From the NCBI GenBank assembly GCA_019694165.1, contig JAIBCL010000002.1, positions 62,001 through 126,000 of the forward strand: a stretch of DNA of 64,000 bases, written 5' to 3'. Source of the stretch: Verrucomicrobiaceae bacterium. Its GTDB lineage: Bacteria > Verrucomicrobiota > Verrucomicrobiia > Verrucomicrobiales > Verrucomicrobiaceae. The position numbers and the translations under genes are program-made. The notes under the pieces were generated by a model, which made no database searches, had not been told where the DNA came from, and was given only the letters and a program-made list of their open reading frames with translations. This document shows positions 1 through 8,960 of this stretch, piece by piece (positions within the stretch are counted from its first letter, which is position 1; every line of letters begins with the position of its first letter).

Positions 1-263
1 CGGAGACGCATCGCTACACGCGCTGGATCGAGTGGAGCACCAAGAAGCTCATGTCCGAGGAACTCTACGACTACACCGATGCAGCCAGCGTGAAGCTCCA
101 GCCGCCGTATTGGATCGAGACTCAAAACATCGCCGATCAAAGCGGCCGTTCATCACTCAAAACAACGATGAGCAGCCAACTCGATGCGCTTCTCTCCCAA
201 CGCGTAAAGACCGTGGCTGTCGAGGCCACTACGAAGAAACCGAAAAAGAAGAAGAAACCATGA
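1..263 (+). CDS. Sulfatase, C-terminal end (5' part outside window)
   Basis: Frame 3 is open from the first bases of the window to a TGA at 261-263, giving about the last 86 residues of a protein. The pattern RYTRWIEW followed by EELYDYT resembles the C-terminal subdomain of iduronate-2-sulfatase-type enzymes, where R-Y-x-x-W precedes ELYDH. The catalytic domain with the formylglycine cysteine is not visible, so the call rests on this tail and on the sulfatase/sialidase neighbourhood. The protein ends in a lysine-rich tail (KKPKKKKKP), a feature shared with several other secreted proteins here. Its stop overlaps the start of the next gene by four bases (ATGA), so the two are probably co-translated. 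Confidence 0.6.
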   Translation, partial: ETHRYTRWIEWSTKKLMSEELYDYTDAASVKLQPPYWIETQNIADQSGRSSLKTTMSSQLDALLSQRVKTVAVEATTKKPKKKKKP

Positions 264-1525
264 GTCCTGCCTCCCTTCGTCTTCATCTCGCGGTCTTGCT
301 TGTGCTTCAAGGTGCCGCATTCGCTGCCAACCCGCCAGGCTTGCCGACCATTGATGCCTTGAGTCCCCTGCAGAAGACGCTCGTCGTCAGCGAGGACTGG
401 CTGCCGAAACTCATCCCTAATCCTGGTAGCACCGAAGATCACGCTCGCGTGAAACGCACCTGCTCCGGCGTGGCAAGCATGACGATCACGCGTGGCGGAC
501 GGCTTTGGGTCGCTTGGTATGTGGGCACGACGCCAGGCGCGAAGATCGAGACCTGCCCGAATGCTTATGTCGTCGTGAGCACGAGCGGAGATGGCGGCAA
601 GACATGGAAGGAAGTGCTCGCGCTTGATCCTGATGGTCCCTGCCCGCTGAAGTCGATGGACCCGCGGCCTTGGGTCGATCCTACGGGCAGGCTGTGGATC
701 ATCTGGCACATCGTCATCAATGGCGTCTCCCATGTTTATCAAACCAAGAAGGCATGGGCGATCACGGCTGACGATGCAGAGAAGGAAAGCCCATCGTGGT
801 CACAGCCGCGCCCGATCTCCGACGGCGTCATGATCAACAAGCCCGTGGTGCTCGCCAATGGCGACTGGCTTTTCGCCGTGCATGATCGCAAGACGGTGGA
901 CACCGCCTTGCTGAAAGCCGTCGTATCAGAAGACAACGGGAAGACCTTCAAAGTGCGCGGCCAGATCGAGGTCAGCCACGACCTGCACGCTATCGAACCC
1001 ATGGCAGTCGAGCGCAAAGACGGCTCGCTCTGGATGCTCACACGCACCGGAAACGCAGGCGATCTGAAGACGCCACAGGGCATCTCCGAACTCTTTTCCA
1101 CCGATCACGGCACCACCTGGAGCGCTCCCCGGCCATCGGCCATCAAACATACCGCCTCGCGGTTCCACGTCAGCCGGCTGCAATCGGGGAACCTTCTGCT
1201 GGTGAAGCATTCGGCCATCGACGTCGATCTCACCACGGTCGGGAAAAAGCTGCGCCGCGAGTTGACCGCCTTCCTCTCGCAAGACGATGGCCGTTCGTGG
1301 TCCAAAGGACTCATGATCGACGAACGCGTCGGCTGCAGCTACCCCGACGCCCAACAAGCCGCCGACGGCACCATTTATCTGACCTGGGACTTCAACCGCT
1401 CGAAGGATCAGGAGATCCTCATGACGACGTTCCGCGAAGAAGACGTGCTCGTCGCTAACGACGAAGCCGTCGCTCGCGTGAAGTTCAATCGCCGACTCGT
1501 AAGCAAGGGAGGAACGCCAGAATGA
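260..1525 (+). CDS. Secreted BNR-repeat sialidase-like protein (exo-alpha-sialidase family)
   Basis: About 421 aa. ATG 260 is chosen because it lies in an ATGA overlap with the upstream stop and begins a signal peptide (SLRLHLAVLLVLQGAAFAA). The frame is open upstream to base 32, but that part only shadows the preceding gene. Asp boxes (S-x-D-x-G-x-x-W type) appear at STSGDGGKTW, SEDNGKTF, STDHGTTW and SQDDGRSW, the blades of a six-bladed sialidase-type propeller. Family members remove terminal sialic acid or related sugars from glycans outside the cytoplasm; the exact substrate cannot be read. It is a paralogue of the protein at 34906-36486 (shared STSGD, ITDGVM/ISDGVM and SFREEDVL/TFREEDVL motifs) and overlaps the following sulfatase by four bases. 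Confidence 0.8.
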   Translation: MSPASLRLHLAVLLVLQGAAFAANPPGLPTIDALSPLQKTLVVSEDWLPKLIPNPGSTEDHARVKRTCSGVASMTITRGGRLWVAWYVGTTPGAKIETCPNAYVVVSTSGDGGKTWKEVLALDPDGPCPLKSMDPRPWVDPTGRLWIIWHIVINGVSHVYQTKKAWAITADDAEKESPSWSQPRPISDGVMINKPVVLANGDWLFAVHDRKTVDTALLKAVVSEDNGKTFKVRGQIEVSHDLHAIEPMAVERKDGSLWMLTRTGNAGDLKTPQGISELFSTDHGTTWSAPRPSAIKHTASRFHVSRLQSGNLLLVKHSAIDVDLTTVGKKLRRELTAFLSQDDGRSWSKGLMIDERVGCSYPDAQQAADGTIYLTWDFNRSKDQEILMTTFREEDVLVANDEAVARVKFNRRLVSKGGTPE

Positions 1526-3138
1526 AACCCCGAGCCATTGCCACCCTTCTCACCGCCCTGCTGCTCGCGCCGCTGGCTGTGCTGCAAGCCGCAGGGAAAC
1601 CGAATATCATTGTCGTGCTGTCGGATGACGTGGGGCTTTCGCGCATCAGTTGTTATGGAGCCGCGCCGTTTCAGACGCCAAATCTGGACAAGCTCGCGGC
1701 CACGGGTTTGCGGTTTGAGCGGTGTTATTCCATGCCGCTGTGCGGGCCGTCGCGCGGAGTGTTGCTGACGGGGCAGTATCCCTTCCGCACCGGTTACTTG
1801 GGCAACAACAGTTCCGTCATTGATCCGAAGCGGCATCCAACAATCGCCAACGTGATGCAGCAGGCCGGCTATGCCACCTGCGCCATCGGCAAGCTCGGTC
1901 AGAGCGCGCCCGAGGGCGACGCGCAGGCGCCACGGGCGATGGGTTTCGACGAATACATGCTCTGGATGGGCCGCAACACGCCGGACCGCTACTGGAACCC
2001 CCGCTACTGTCGCAACGGCGAGTTCGTTCAAGGCCAGCCAGAGCAATACGGTCCCGACCTGACGCACGAGTTCCTGGTGGACTTCATGCAGCGGCATCGG
2101 GAGAAGCCTTTCTTTGTGTATTACTCCGCCGTTCTCGCGCACACGCCGTTCATGCGCACGCCGGCCACCAAGCCCGGCACCAAGGACCGCGCGCAGATCC
2201 TCATCGACATGGTGCATTACCTCGACAAGCAGATGGGCCGGCTGGTGGCAGACCTCGAGAAGCTGGGCCTGCGCGACAACACGATCATCCTCTTCACCTC
2301 CGACAATGGCCCCTTTGGCGATCCCATCGGCACCATTCGCGGGCGGCCCGTCGGTGGAATCAAAGGCGACGTCACTGAGGGCGGTGTGCGCGAGCCGTTG
2401 ATCGTGAACTGCCCCGCGCTCGTCCCTGGCGGTCGCGTGTGCGCGGACCTCACCGACTTCACTGACCTCTTCCCCACGGTGCTCGAACTCACGGGCGTGT
2501 CTCCGCCCTCCAACTTGAAGCTCGATGGCCGCAGCATCGCCCCGCAGATCCTCGGACGCGACGGCAAGGCGCGTGTGTGGGTTTACGCCCAGCTCGCAGG
2601 CGACTACTTCATCGCGGATCATCAGTTCAAACTCTACGGCGACGGCAAGTTCACCGACATCAGCGACTCGCCCGCCGCCGAAAAAGCCGTGAGCGAAACC
2701 GATGACGCCGCGCTGAAGGCAAAGCAGCGTCTGGCCAAAGCGCTAGCTGATCTTCGCGCTGGTGCGCCCGAGTTTGTTCCTGGCAAATCCGTGGCATTGA
2801 AGCCGAAGCCCGCGCCTGCCAACATCAAGCAACTCATGCCCGAAGACTACCGCGCCGACCTTCGGTTACTTCAGGAGCAAAAGATCATCACCGACATCAA
2901 CACCTGGAGCGGCAAACCCAACCTCGCCGGAGCGCAGGTGGCCGCCATGATGATCAGGGCGGCCAGCCAGTTCACGCCTGTCACCACCACGGAGCAAGCC
3001 ATCACCGTCCTGCAACGCGAAGGCATCATCAACAGCGCCGCCTACTGGAAAGAACACGCCACAGTCGGCCAGACCTGCAACGCCACCAGCACCACGCGAC
3101 TCATTCAAAAGCTCGCGAAACGACTGCGAACCCGATGA
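1522..3138 (+). CDS. Secreted sulfatase (arylsulfatase A-like, formylglycine type)
   Basis: 538 aa, starting in an ATGA overlap with the preceding sialidase and preceded by AAGGGAGG. The signal peptide contains LLTALLLAPLAVLQAA. Metal-binding Asp pair SDD is at about residues 34-36, the sulfatase signature CGPSR at 74-78 (Cys74 is the residue converted to formylglycine), and TSDNGP is the downstream metal motif. It should hydrolyse sulfate esters on glycans in the periplasm or outside the cell. After the usual sulfatase fold there is an extra region of about 110 residues (from MPEDYRADLRLLQEQK) that I do not recognise; it is helical in appearance and may be a binding or oligomerisation module. 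Substrate is unknown. Confidence 0.9.
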   Translation: MKPRAIATLLTALLLAPLAVLQAAGKPNIIVVLSDDVGLSRISCYGAAPFQTPNLDKLAATGLRFERCYSMPLCGPSRGVLLTGQYPFRTGYLGNNSSVIDPKRHPTIANVMQQAGYATCAIGKLGQSAPEGDAQAPRAMGFDEYMLWMGRNTPDRYWNPRYCRNGEFVQGQPEQYGPDLTHEFLVDFMQRHREKPFFVYYSAVLAHTPFMRTPATKPGTKDRAQILIDMVHYLDKQMGRLVADLEKLGLRDNTIILFTSDNGPFGDPIGTIRGRPVGGIKGDVTEGGVREPLIVNCPALVPGGRVCADLTDFTDLFPTVLELTGVSPPSNLKLDGRSIAPQILGRDGKARVWVYAQLAGDYFIADHQFKLYGDGKFTDISDSPAAEKAVSETDDAALKAKQRLAKALADLRAGAPEFVPGKSVALKPKPAPANIKQLMPEDYRADLRLLQEQKIITDINTWSGKPNLAGAQVAAMMIRAASQFTPVTTTEQAITVLQREGIINSAAYWKEHATVGQTCNATSTTRLIQKLAKRLRTR

Positions 3139-3166
3139 AGGGAAGCGGATTTGAAAAGACAACGAA

Positions 3167-4321
3167 ATGAAACAGATCCTCACACTCCTCACCGCCCTGC
3201 TGGTTGCGTCCGCACCTCTCGCCGCTGAGCCTCTACTCGCAAAATGCGAAGTCTTTCCGCCAAAGCTCAACGGCATCGCGCGCTATCGCATTCCAGGCAT
3301 CGTCGTCACGACCAAAGGAACCGTGCTCGCCTACTGCGAGGCGCGGAAGAACAACAGCTCCGACTGGGGCGAGATCGAGGTGCATTTGCGCCGCTCGACG
3401 GATGGCGGCAAGACCTGGCTGCCATCTCAGCACATCGCGCACAAGGCGGAGCGCATCGAGGGCAACCCGCGGAAGAAGGAAGGTGGCGAACACGAGCAGA
3501 CGGTGAATAATCCCGTCGCCATCGTGGATCGCGATACGGGAGCCATCGAGTTCCTCTACTGCGTGAACTACGCGCGCTGCTTTTCCATGCGCAGCACCAA
3601 CGATGGAGCCACCTGGAGCGCTCCGGTGGAAATCACGGCGAGCTTTGAGCCCTTTCGGAAGAAGTATGACTGGAAAGTCATCGCCACGGGGCCAGGTCAT
3701 GGCATTCAGATGCAGAACGGAAGGCTTGTGGTGCCCATCTGGCTCGCGTATGGCGGCATCGGCGATCATGGCCCCTCCGCGTGCGGAACCATCTTCAGCG
3801 ATGATCACGGCAAGACGTGGAAGGCGGGTGACATCGCCATTCCCAATGAGGGCGACTACGGCGACCCGAACGAGTCCATCCTCGCCACGCTCTCCGATGG
3901 TCGCGTGATGCTGGTCTCGCGCAACGAATCGAAGCCCAATCGCAAGCTTGTGACCATCAGCGCCGATGGCGCGACAGGTTGGAGCCAGGCCGTGTTTCAT
4001 GACGCGCTTTGGGAGCCTCGTTGCATGGCAGGAATGGTCATGCATCCGTCGGGCGCGTTGCTGTTCTCCAATCCGCACACGCTGCCGCTCGACAAGTCCG
4101 GCAAGGAGGTTCCGATGGGCAAAGGCAAACGCGAAAACCTCTCGATCAAACTCAGCCGCGACGACGGCAATACCTGGCCCATCAACAAAACCCTCGAATC
4201 TGGCAAATCCGCCTACTCCGATCTCGCCGTGCTGCCGGATGGCACGGTGCTATGCCTTTTCGAGCGTGCGGACTCCATCGACTGCGCGCGTTTTAACCTC
4301 GAATGGCTCCAGCAACCATGA
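3167..4321 (+). CDS. Secreted GH33-type sialidase
   Basis: 384 aa with a signal peptide (MKQILTLLTALLVASAPLAA). This is the clearest sialidase of the window: the YRIPG motif provides the first arginine of the catalytic triad, SSDWGEIEVHLRRS is the catalytic-Asp region, Asp boxes are STDGGKTW, STNDGATW, SDDHGKTW and SRDDGNTW, and GPGHGIQMQNGRLVVP and YSDLAVLPDG match conserved GH33 blocks. It should release sialic acid from glycoconjugates outside the cytoplasm. It sits 28 bases after a sulfatase and its stop overlaps the next start (ATGA), so it belongs to the same co-transcribed glycan-degradation cluster. Confidence 0.88.
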   Translation: MKQILTLLTALLVASAPLAAEPLLAKCEVFPPKLNGIARYRIPGIVVTTKGTVLAYCEARKNNSSDWGEIEVHLRRSTDGGKTWLPSQHIAHKAERIEGNPRKKEGGEHEQTVNNPVAIVDRDTGAIEFLYCVNYARCFSMRSTNDGATWSAPVEITASFEPFRKKYDWKVIATGPGHGIQMQNGRLVVPIWLAYGGIGDHGPSACGTIFSDDHGKTWKAGDIAIPNEGDYGDPNESILATLSDGRVMLVSRNESKPNRKLVTISADGATGWSQAVFHDALWEPRCMAGMVMHPSGALLFSNPHTLPLDKSGKEVPMGKGKRENLSIKLSRDDGNTWPINKTLESGKSAYSDLAVLPDGTVLCLFERADSIDCARFNLEWLQQP

Positions 4322-4821
4322 ATCGATTTATCGCACTGCTTTTGCTCGGCTTCGCCGCCAGCTCGCTCATCGCCGCAGATCCCAGTGCCGCGCTGATGCA
4401 GCGCATCATGCGCGCCGCTGACAAGAACAAGGACGGCAAGCTCTCGCTGGAAGAATACAAGACACTCGACGTGCAGGCGCTGCATCACGGTGATGAGCAC
4501 TTCAAGACTGGCGACAAGAACAACGATGGCTTCATCGACGCATCCGAACTCGCTGGCGCGCTGAACAAACAAACGTGGTTCGCCATTCTCACCGAAGGCA
4601 TCGAACCCTGCTTCCGACGCCTTGATGCCGACAGCGACGGCAAGCTCGACGCCACGGAGTATCGCAAGATTTCCAAAATGGGTCACCACAGCGAACAGCA
4701 TTTCAACGGCGCGGACACCAACAAAGACGGCTTCCTCGATCGCGCCGAGTTCACGGCTCATGCCGAGCAGAAGCTGCGGTTGCTCGAAGGTGGCGTGACG
4801 AAGAAGAAGCCAAAGAAGTAG
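4318..4821 (+). CDS. Secreted EF-hand protein with four calcium-binding loops
   Basis: 167 aa from ATG 4318, which overlaps the sialidase stop; an upstream in-frame ATG at 4303 lies inside that gene and is rejected. A signal peptide (FIALLLLGFAASSLIAA) precedes four EF-hand loops: DKNKDGKLSLEE, DKNNDGFIDASE, DADSDGKLDATE and DTNKDGFLDRAE. Such proteins bind calcium. As sulfatases and many sialidases need calcium, a supporting role in the extracytoplasmic space is plausible but inferred. The C-terminus is a short basic tail (TKKKPKK). No enzymatic domain is seen. Confidence 0.85.
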   Translation: MNRFIALLLLGFAASSLIAADPSAALMQRIMRAADKNKDGKLSLEEYKTLDVQALHHGDEHFKTGDKNNDGFIDASELAGALNKQTWFAILTEGIEPCFRRLDADSDGKLDATEYRKISKMGHHSEQHFNGADTNKDGFLDRAEFTAHAEQKLRLLEGGVTKKKPKK

Positions 4822-4857
4822 CCCGTTTTCGCAGGTCCTACAGGCTGCCCTGATTTG

Positions 4858-5168
4858 ATGAAACCGACACTCACACTGCTCTCGGTTCTTTTTCTCACGT
4901 CGCTCCTGCCGCTCACCGCAGCAGATGATGGCAGGCGGTCGGTGTAGATCGACGACAAGATGCGGCTCATGCCCAAGACGAAGGCCATGAGGGCGGATGC
5001 CAGCATCCGGAAATCGCTCGGCACGCTCGATTCCGTGAAGCGCAGGAGAACGCAGTCTCACTCACGCGCTTTGATGATCGAAAAGGCAGCGGCGCGGGCA
5101 AGGGCGATCACCGCGTGGGTGTCGCGGGCTTCTGGATGCATAAGGCGCACTTCAACGTGAAGCAGATG
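4858..5168 (+). pseudogene. Orphan signal peptide and degenerate coding remnant
   Basis: ATG 4858 opens a clean signal peptide (LTLLSVLFLTSLLPLTAA) that ends at TAG 4945-4947 after 29 residues. The following bases contain protein-like pieces in other frames, for example GVAGFWMHKAHFNVKQM near 5118-5168, but no continuous frame. This looks like the 5' end of a secreted-protein gene whose body has been deleted or frameshifted. I cannot name the original product. The minus-strand gene 5169-7292 ends exactly at its right border. Confidence 0.5.
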
Positions 5169-7292
5169 TCAGCGAGCTGGAATGCCTTTTCTTTGTGAGA
5201 GCGTGGCTGCTTCGTCAGCTTCGATAGCGCGATCAAACACGGCGATCTCATCGAGGCGGCCTTCGAAGTTGCTTTGATTGGCGCAACTGCCGCCGAAGAA
5301 GAAGGTGTCTGGGTGGCGTTCGGCTGTTTCGTCGCTCGATGAAGAGGCGACCTCCGCGCCGTCTAGATAGAGGCGAAGGATTTTTCCAGAGCGCACCACG
5401 ACGAGGTGATGCCAAGTCCATCGCTTGATGCTGTCGACGCCCGTTGCTCCACGGGCGAATGATGCGGCGGTGACGAGGCCGCGAGTTCCATCCGGGTTGT
5501 CCCGCAGGCCGATGTGATCGCCGATGTCGAGGCCGGTGAACGGAGCGCCTCGTGACACGATCCACTCGGGCTTTTCCATGAGACCTTCCGCAGTGCCGCT
5601 CCAGAACCACAGGGAGATGCTGACTTCGTCTCCTGTCATGCCTGGAATCTGCGCGGTCACTCGTCCTCCTGCGCAATGCGCGCTGCGATTGATCCCGCCG
5701 GTGGCAAAGGCGGCATCGTGCGGGCCCGGCAGGAAGTGGAGAACGCGCGGTTCGTAGAAGGCATCGCAACCGTGTGGTGATGAATCGACAGCCCGCGGAC
5801 CGCTCCATTCGTCGAGACGCCAGTAGCCACGCGGTTTGAGGCCGAGGGTGTAGGCCACTGCGGGTCCCGGGCCAGCGCGTCGTTGCGTTCTTGGCCTTCC
5901 CGAGACGGCTTCGAGCATTCGCAGTGCGGCTTCGGTGATCTTCGGTTCGGCCTCGATCTCCAGTCCAGCAGTGCGTGCCGGCCAGGTGTTGTAGCCGCCG
6001 AGGGGAAAGTGCTCCGGAGGCGGGATGTAGCCGTCACCGCCGTTGGCGAGTTCCACGACCATCGTATGAGTGACGGGGCTGGCGGCTTTGATTTTCAAAC
6101 CCGTCAGAGCGTAGGTCTCCGTCGGCGTGGTGGCGATACCGATCTGGTCGCCAAGCTGCACTCCTTGCACGACGATCTCGGTCTTCTGCTTGTCGTGGAG
6201 AAAAAGCTGCTCGCGCGCATACACCTCGGGCAGCGACTTCACCTGGCGGTCGCCGACCTCGGCCATGACCTTCCGCGCCCACTCGAGCCGCTGTTTGTCA
6301 GGGGTCCGGTAGCCCAGGGTCATTCGCGTCTCCTTCATCGCGATGGATTTGGGCGACGAGTATTGGATGCCCTCCAGTGCTTTCAGAGCGAGGGCCAATA
6401 GTCCGTTCGAGTAGCCTTCGATGGTCACGCCGTCCTTGTTTTTATCAGGCGATTTCTGGTAGTCATGCCTCCAAGTGTCGCCACTGCAGCCTTGCGACAT
6501 CATCGCCACAAAGCCTGTCTTGCCCGGATCGAGCTTGGCCTGCAAACCATCGGAGAAGAGTCCGAAATAATCCGCGCTGACATCGACATCGACGAAGCAA
6601 TGCATCGAGAAGTTGGCCAGCAGGCCGATGGGCTCGCCCTTCACGGTCTGCACCGAGATCATCGTGAGCATGGGATCCTCCGGGCCGCACGGCCCGGTGA
6701 CGTGATCCCACTTGGCCGCAGCATACATGTTTGCTCGCACCGTGGGATTGCCGAACGGATCCTCCTCCACGTGACGTGGGTGAATCGACCATTGACGCAC
6801 GGACGTGTAATCTCCGGCGTCGATCTCCGCCCAGCCGATCCGTGCCGGGCGCATGTTCTGCAACGGGGCTGCGATGGCCTCGACAAGCCTGTCTGTGAGA
6901 AACTGCGAATAGACGGGATCGGCGTCGGTGCCCAGGCACCCCATGCAGGACGGGGCGTTGTGGTTGTGCGTTGCCGATATCAGGATCCGATCATGGGGAA
7001 TCCCCGTCTTCTCACTTGCCCGCTGTTTGGCGGCATCGAGCAGCTCGCGACCCATCATGCAACTGTCAACCACCACGATGACGAGCTTTTCCGTGCCGTC
7101 AGAAAAGGCGAGCGAACGGGCGCTCACGGGCTTCCTGATCGTGCTGATCGAGCGGCTCGTGAAGAATCCGTTCACAAGAACGGGAAGCTGTTTCGGGGTG
7201 ACATCGGTGATGGCCGCACCTGCGAGAAACTCGGCACAAAGCGGCGAGCACCAACCGAGAAAGAACATCAAGAGCATTAGCCGCGATCGCAT
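5169..7292 (-). CDS. Secreted neutral/alkaline ceramidase-like hydrolase with C-terminal LamG-type domain
   Basis: About 707 aa. The start at 7292 (ATG, minus strand) is chosen because it begins a signal peptide (MLLMFFLGWCSPLCAEF); the open frame extends further upstream without a better start. Residues 21 to about 480 resemble the N-terminal domain of neutral/alkaline ceramidases: AGAAITDVTP near the start, the metal-binding ATHNHNAPS around residue 110, and SQGCSGD later. About 510-700 is a concanavalin A/LamG-like domain (GYWRLDE, ISLWFW, WTWHHLVVVRSG, LYLDGAEV, GRLDEIAVFDRA) that usually binds glycans. Family enzymes cleave amide bonds of ceramides, but many environmental members have unknown substrates. 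It faces the sulfatase/sialidase cluster and is convergent with it. Confidence 0.75.
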   Translation of the reverse strand: MRSRLMLLMFFLGWCSPLCAEFLAGAAITDVTPKQLPVLVNGFFTSRSISTIRKPVSARSLAFSDGTEKLVIVVVDSCMMGRELLDAAKQRASEKTGIPHDRILISATHNHNAPSCMGCLGTDADPVYSQFLTDRLVEAIAAPLQNMRPARIGWAEIDAGDYTSVRQWSIHPRHVEEDPFGNPTVRANMYAAAKWDHVTGPCGPEDPMLTMISVQTVKGEPIGLLANFSMHCFVDVDVSADYFGLFSDGLQAKLDPGKTGFVAMMSQGCSGDTWRHDYQKSPDKNKDGVTIEGYSNGLLALALKALEGIQYSSPKSIAMKETRMTLGYRTPDKQRLEWARKVMAEVGDRQVKSLPEVYAREQLFLHDKQKTEIVVQGVQLGDQIGIATTPTETYALTGLKIKAASPVTHTMVVELANGGDGYIPPPEHFPLGGYNTWPARTAGLEIEAEPKITEAALRMLEAVSGRPRTQRRAGPGPAVAYTLGLKPRGYWRLDEWSGPRAVDSSPHGCDAFYEPRVLHFLPGPHDAAFATGGINRSAHCAGGRVTAQIPGMTGDEVSISLWFWSGTAEGLMEKPEWIVSRGAPFTGLDIGDHIGLRDNPDGTRGLVTAASFARGATGVDSIKRWTWHHLVVVRSGKILRLYLDGAEVASSSSDETAERHPDTFFFGGSCANQSNFEGRLDEIAVFDRAIEADEAATLSQRKGIPAR

Positions 7293-7438
7293 ACTGTCAG
7301 ACCTAAACTGCAGATCGCGTCTGGTCCTATCGCAGCGTCGCGCGGAGGCAAAAGAGACTTCAACCACGCATGGATCAACCAAGTGCCGTCTGGGCCGAAG
7401 AAGTGTGGCGAATCGGCGTTGAAAACAACCCGTCAAAC

Positions 7439-8911
7439 ATGAAACGCATTCTCACTCTGCTCATCGTTCTGCTGCTCGCGCCACTGTCCACGTTTCTCGC
7501 CGCCGCAGATCGCCCGAACTTCGTATGGATCATCGCGGATGACATGTCGCCTGACACGGGCGCTTATTGCGTGAGGCAGGTCAGCACTCCAAACTTGGAT
7601 CGCCTTGCTGCGGAGGGCTGTCGCTACACGCGTGCTTATGCGACGGCGCCGGTGTGCAGCTCCTCGCGCTCCGCCTTCATCCTCGGATGCTATCAGACAA
7701 CCACCGGCCTGCATCCGCATGATGTGGAGAATCCGCAGCCACTGCCCGCGCCCTACCGGCATCTGCCGGGCTTGCTGCGTGAGGCGGGATGGTTTGTCAC
7801 GAATGCGGCGGCTCCGGGAGCCAGGCGCAGCGGCAAGACGATCACGAAGGGCAAGACGCACTACAACTTCGCCCATGATGCGAAGGAGATGTTCGACGGC
7901 GACGACTGGCGGAAGCGCAAACCGGGTCAGCCGTTCTTTGCGCAGTTCCAGATCACCGAGCCGCATCGTCCGTCCCCCATTCCCGACACGTTTGATGAAG
8001 AGAAGCTTCGTGCCATCGAGTTGCCGCCGAACTACCCCGATGTGCCTCTGATGCGGCGTGATTGGTATGCGTATCAGCGCAGCGTTGAAGTCGTGGATCA
8101 GCGAGTGGGCGTGATTTTGGATCAACTCAAGAGCGAAGGCGTTATCGACAAAACCATTGTCATGTTCTTCGCCGATCACGGGCGTCCCATGCCGTGGGGC
8201 AAGCAGTGGCTGAGTGTCGAAGGGTTGCAAGTGCCGCTGCTGATGCGCGGGCCGCAGATCGCGCCCAAGAGTGTCGAAGAACGGCTCGTAAGTCTCATCG
8301 ATCTCGCGCCTTCGATGCTCAAACTCGCCGGTCTCGCGGTTCCGCCCTGGATGGAAGGCAAGCCCATCCTCGGTGGCGAATTTCCCGAGCGCAGGGTGCT
8401 TTTCGCGGCACGCGATCGCTGTGGCGATGCGATGGATCGCATTCGCGCGGTGATCAGTCGTGACTCGTGGCTGGTGCGGAACTTCAACACCGAACTCTCG
8501 CGGCTCAACTGGTCGGGATACAAAGAGGCAAGTTACCCCGGCCTGCCGCTGCTGCGCGTGCTGCAAGCCTCCGGCGGCCTGGACACGTTCCAGTCCAAGT
8601 GGCTGGCCCCGACTCGGCCAGCGATTGAGTTTTACGATTTGAAAACGGACCCTCAGGGCCTGCACGATGTGTCCCAACATCCGGAACATGCGGAAACTCT
8701 GGCCACGATGCGGCAGCAACTTGATGCCTGGATCGCCGACAGCAAAGATCGCGGTGCTTCTGGCGATCCGGCCACGGAGCCTTCGATGGAACAGATCAAG
8801 AAGGACAAACGCGCCGACTATCAGCGCACCTGGAAGTCCCGCCTTCAGAAGCCCGAGCCCACCGATGCCGAACGTCTGGCTTGGTGGATGAAGAGCTACG
8901 GTTTGGAGTGA
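7439..8911 (+). CDS. Secreted sulfatase (formylglycine type)
   Basis: 490 aa from ATG 7439, chosen because it starts the signal peptide (LTLLIVLLLAPLSTFLAA); the frame is open upstream from 7370 without signal features. IIADDMSPD gives the metal Asp pair (about residues 33-35), CSSSR at 73-77 is the sulfatase signature with Ser at the third position rather than the more common Pro, and FFADHGRP is the downstream metal motif. It is divergent from the ceramidase-like gene across a 146-base intergenic region that presumably holds both promoters. Role: hydrolysis of sulfate esters on glycans; substrate unknown. Confidence 0.87.
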   Translation: MKRILTLLIVLLLAPLSTFLAAADRPNFVWIIADDMSPDTGAYCVRQVSTPNLDRLAAEGCRYTRAYATAPVCSSSRSAFILGCYQTTTGLHPHDVENPQPLPAPYRHLPGLLREAGWFVTNAAAPGARRSGKTITKGKTHYNFAHDAKEMFDGDDWRKRKPGQPFFAQFQITEPHRPSPIPDTFDEEKLRAIELPPNYPDVPLMRRDWYAYQRSVEVVDQRVGVILDQLKSEGVIDKTIVMFFADHGRPMPWGKQWLSVEGLQVPLLMRGPQIAPKSVEERLVSLIDLAPSMLKLAGLAVPPWMEGKPILGGEFPERRVLFAARDRCGDAMDRIRAVISRDSWLVRNFNTELSRLNWSGYKEASYPGLPLLRVLQASGGLDTFQSKWLAPTRPAIEFYDLKTDPQGLHDVSQHPEHAETLATMRQQLDAWIADSKDRGASGDPATEPSMEQIKKDKRADYQRTWKSRLQKPEPTDAERLAWWMKSYGLE

Positions 8912-8960
8912 ACTCATCGCCAGCATTACGCTGCTCCTTCTGCATCGACAACGAAACGCC

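Noticed and set aside
32..259. Longer N-terminus for the sialidase at 260
   Set aside because: This stretch overlaps the preceding sulfatase end in another frame and would bury the signal peptide.
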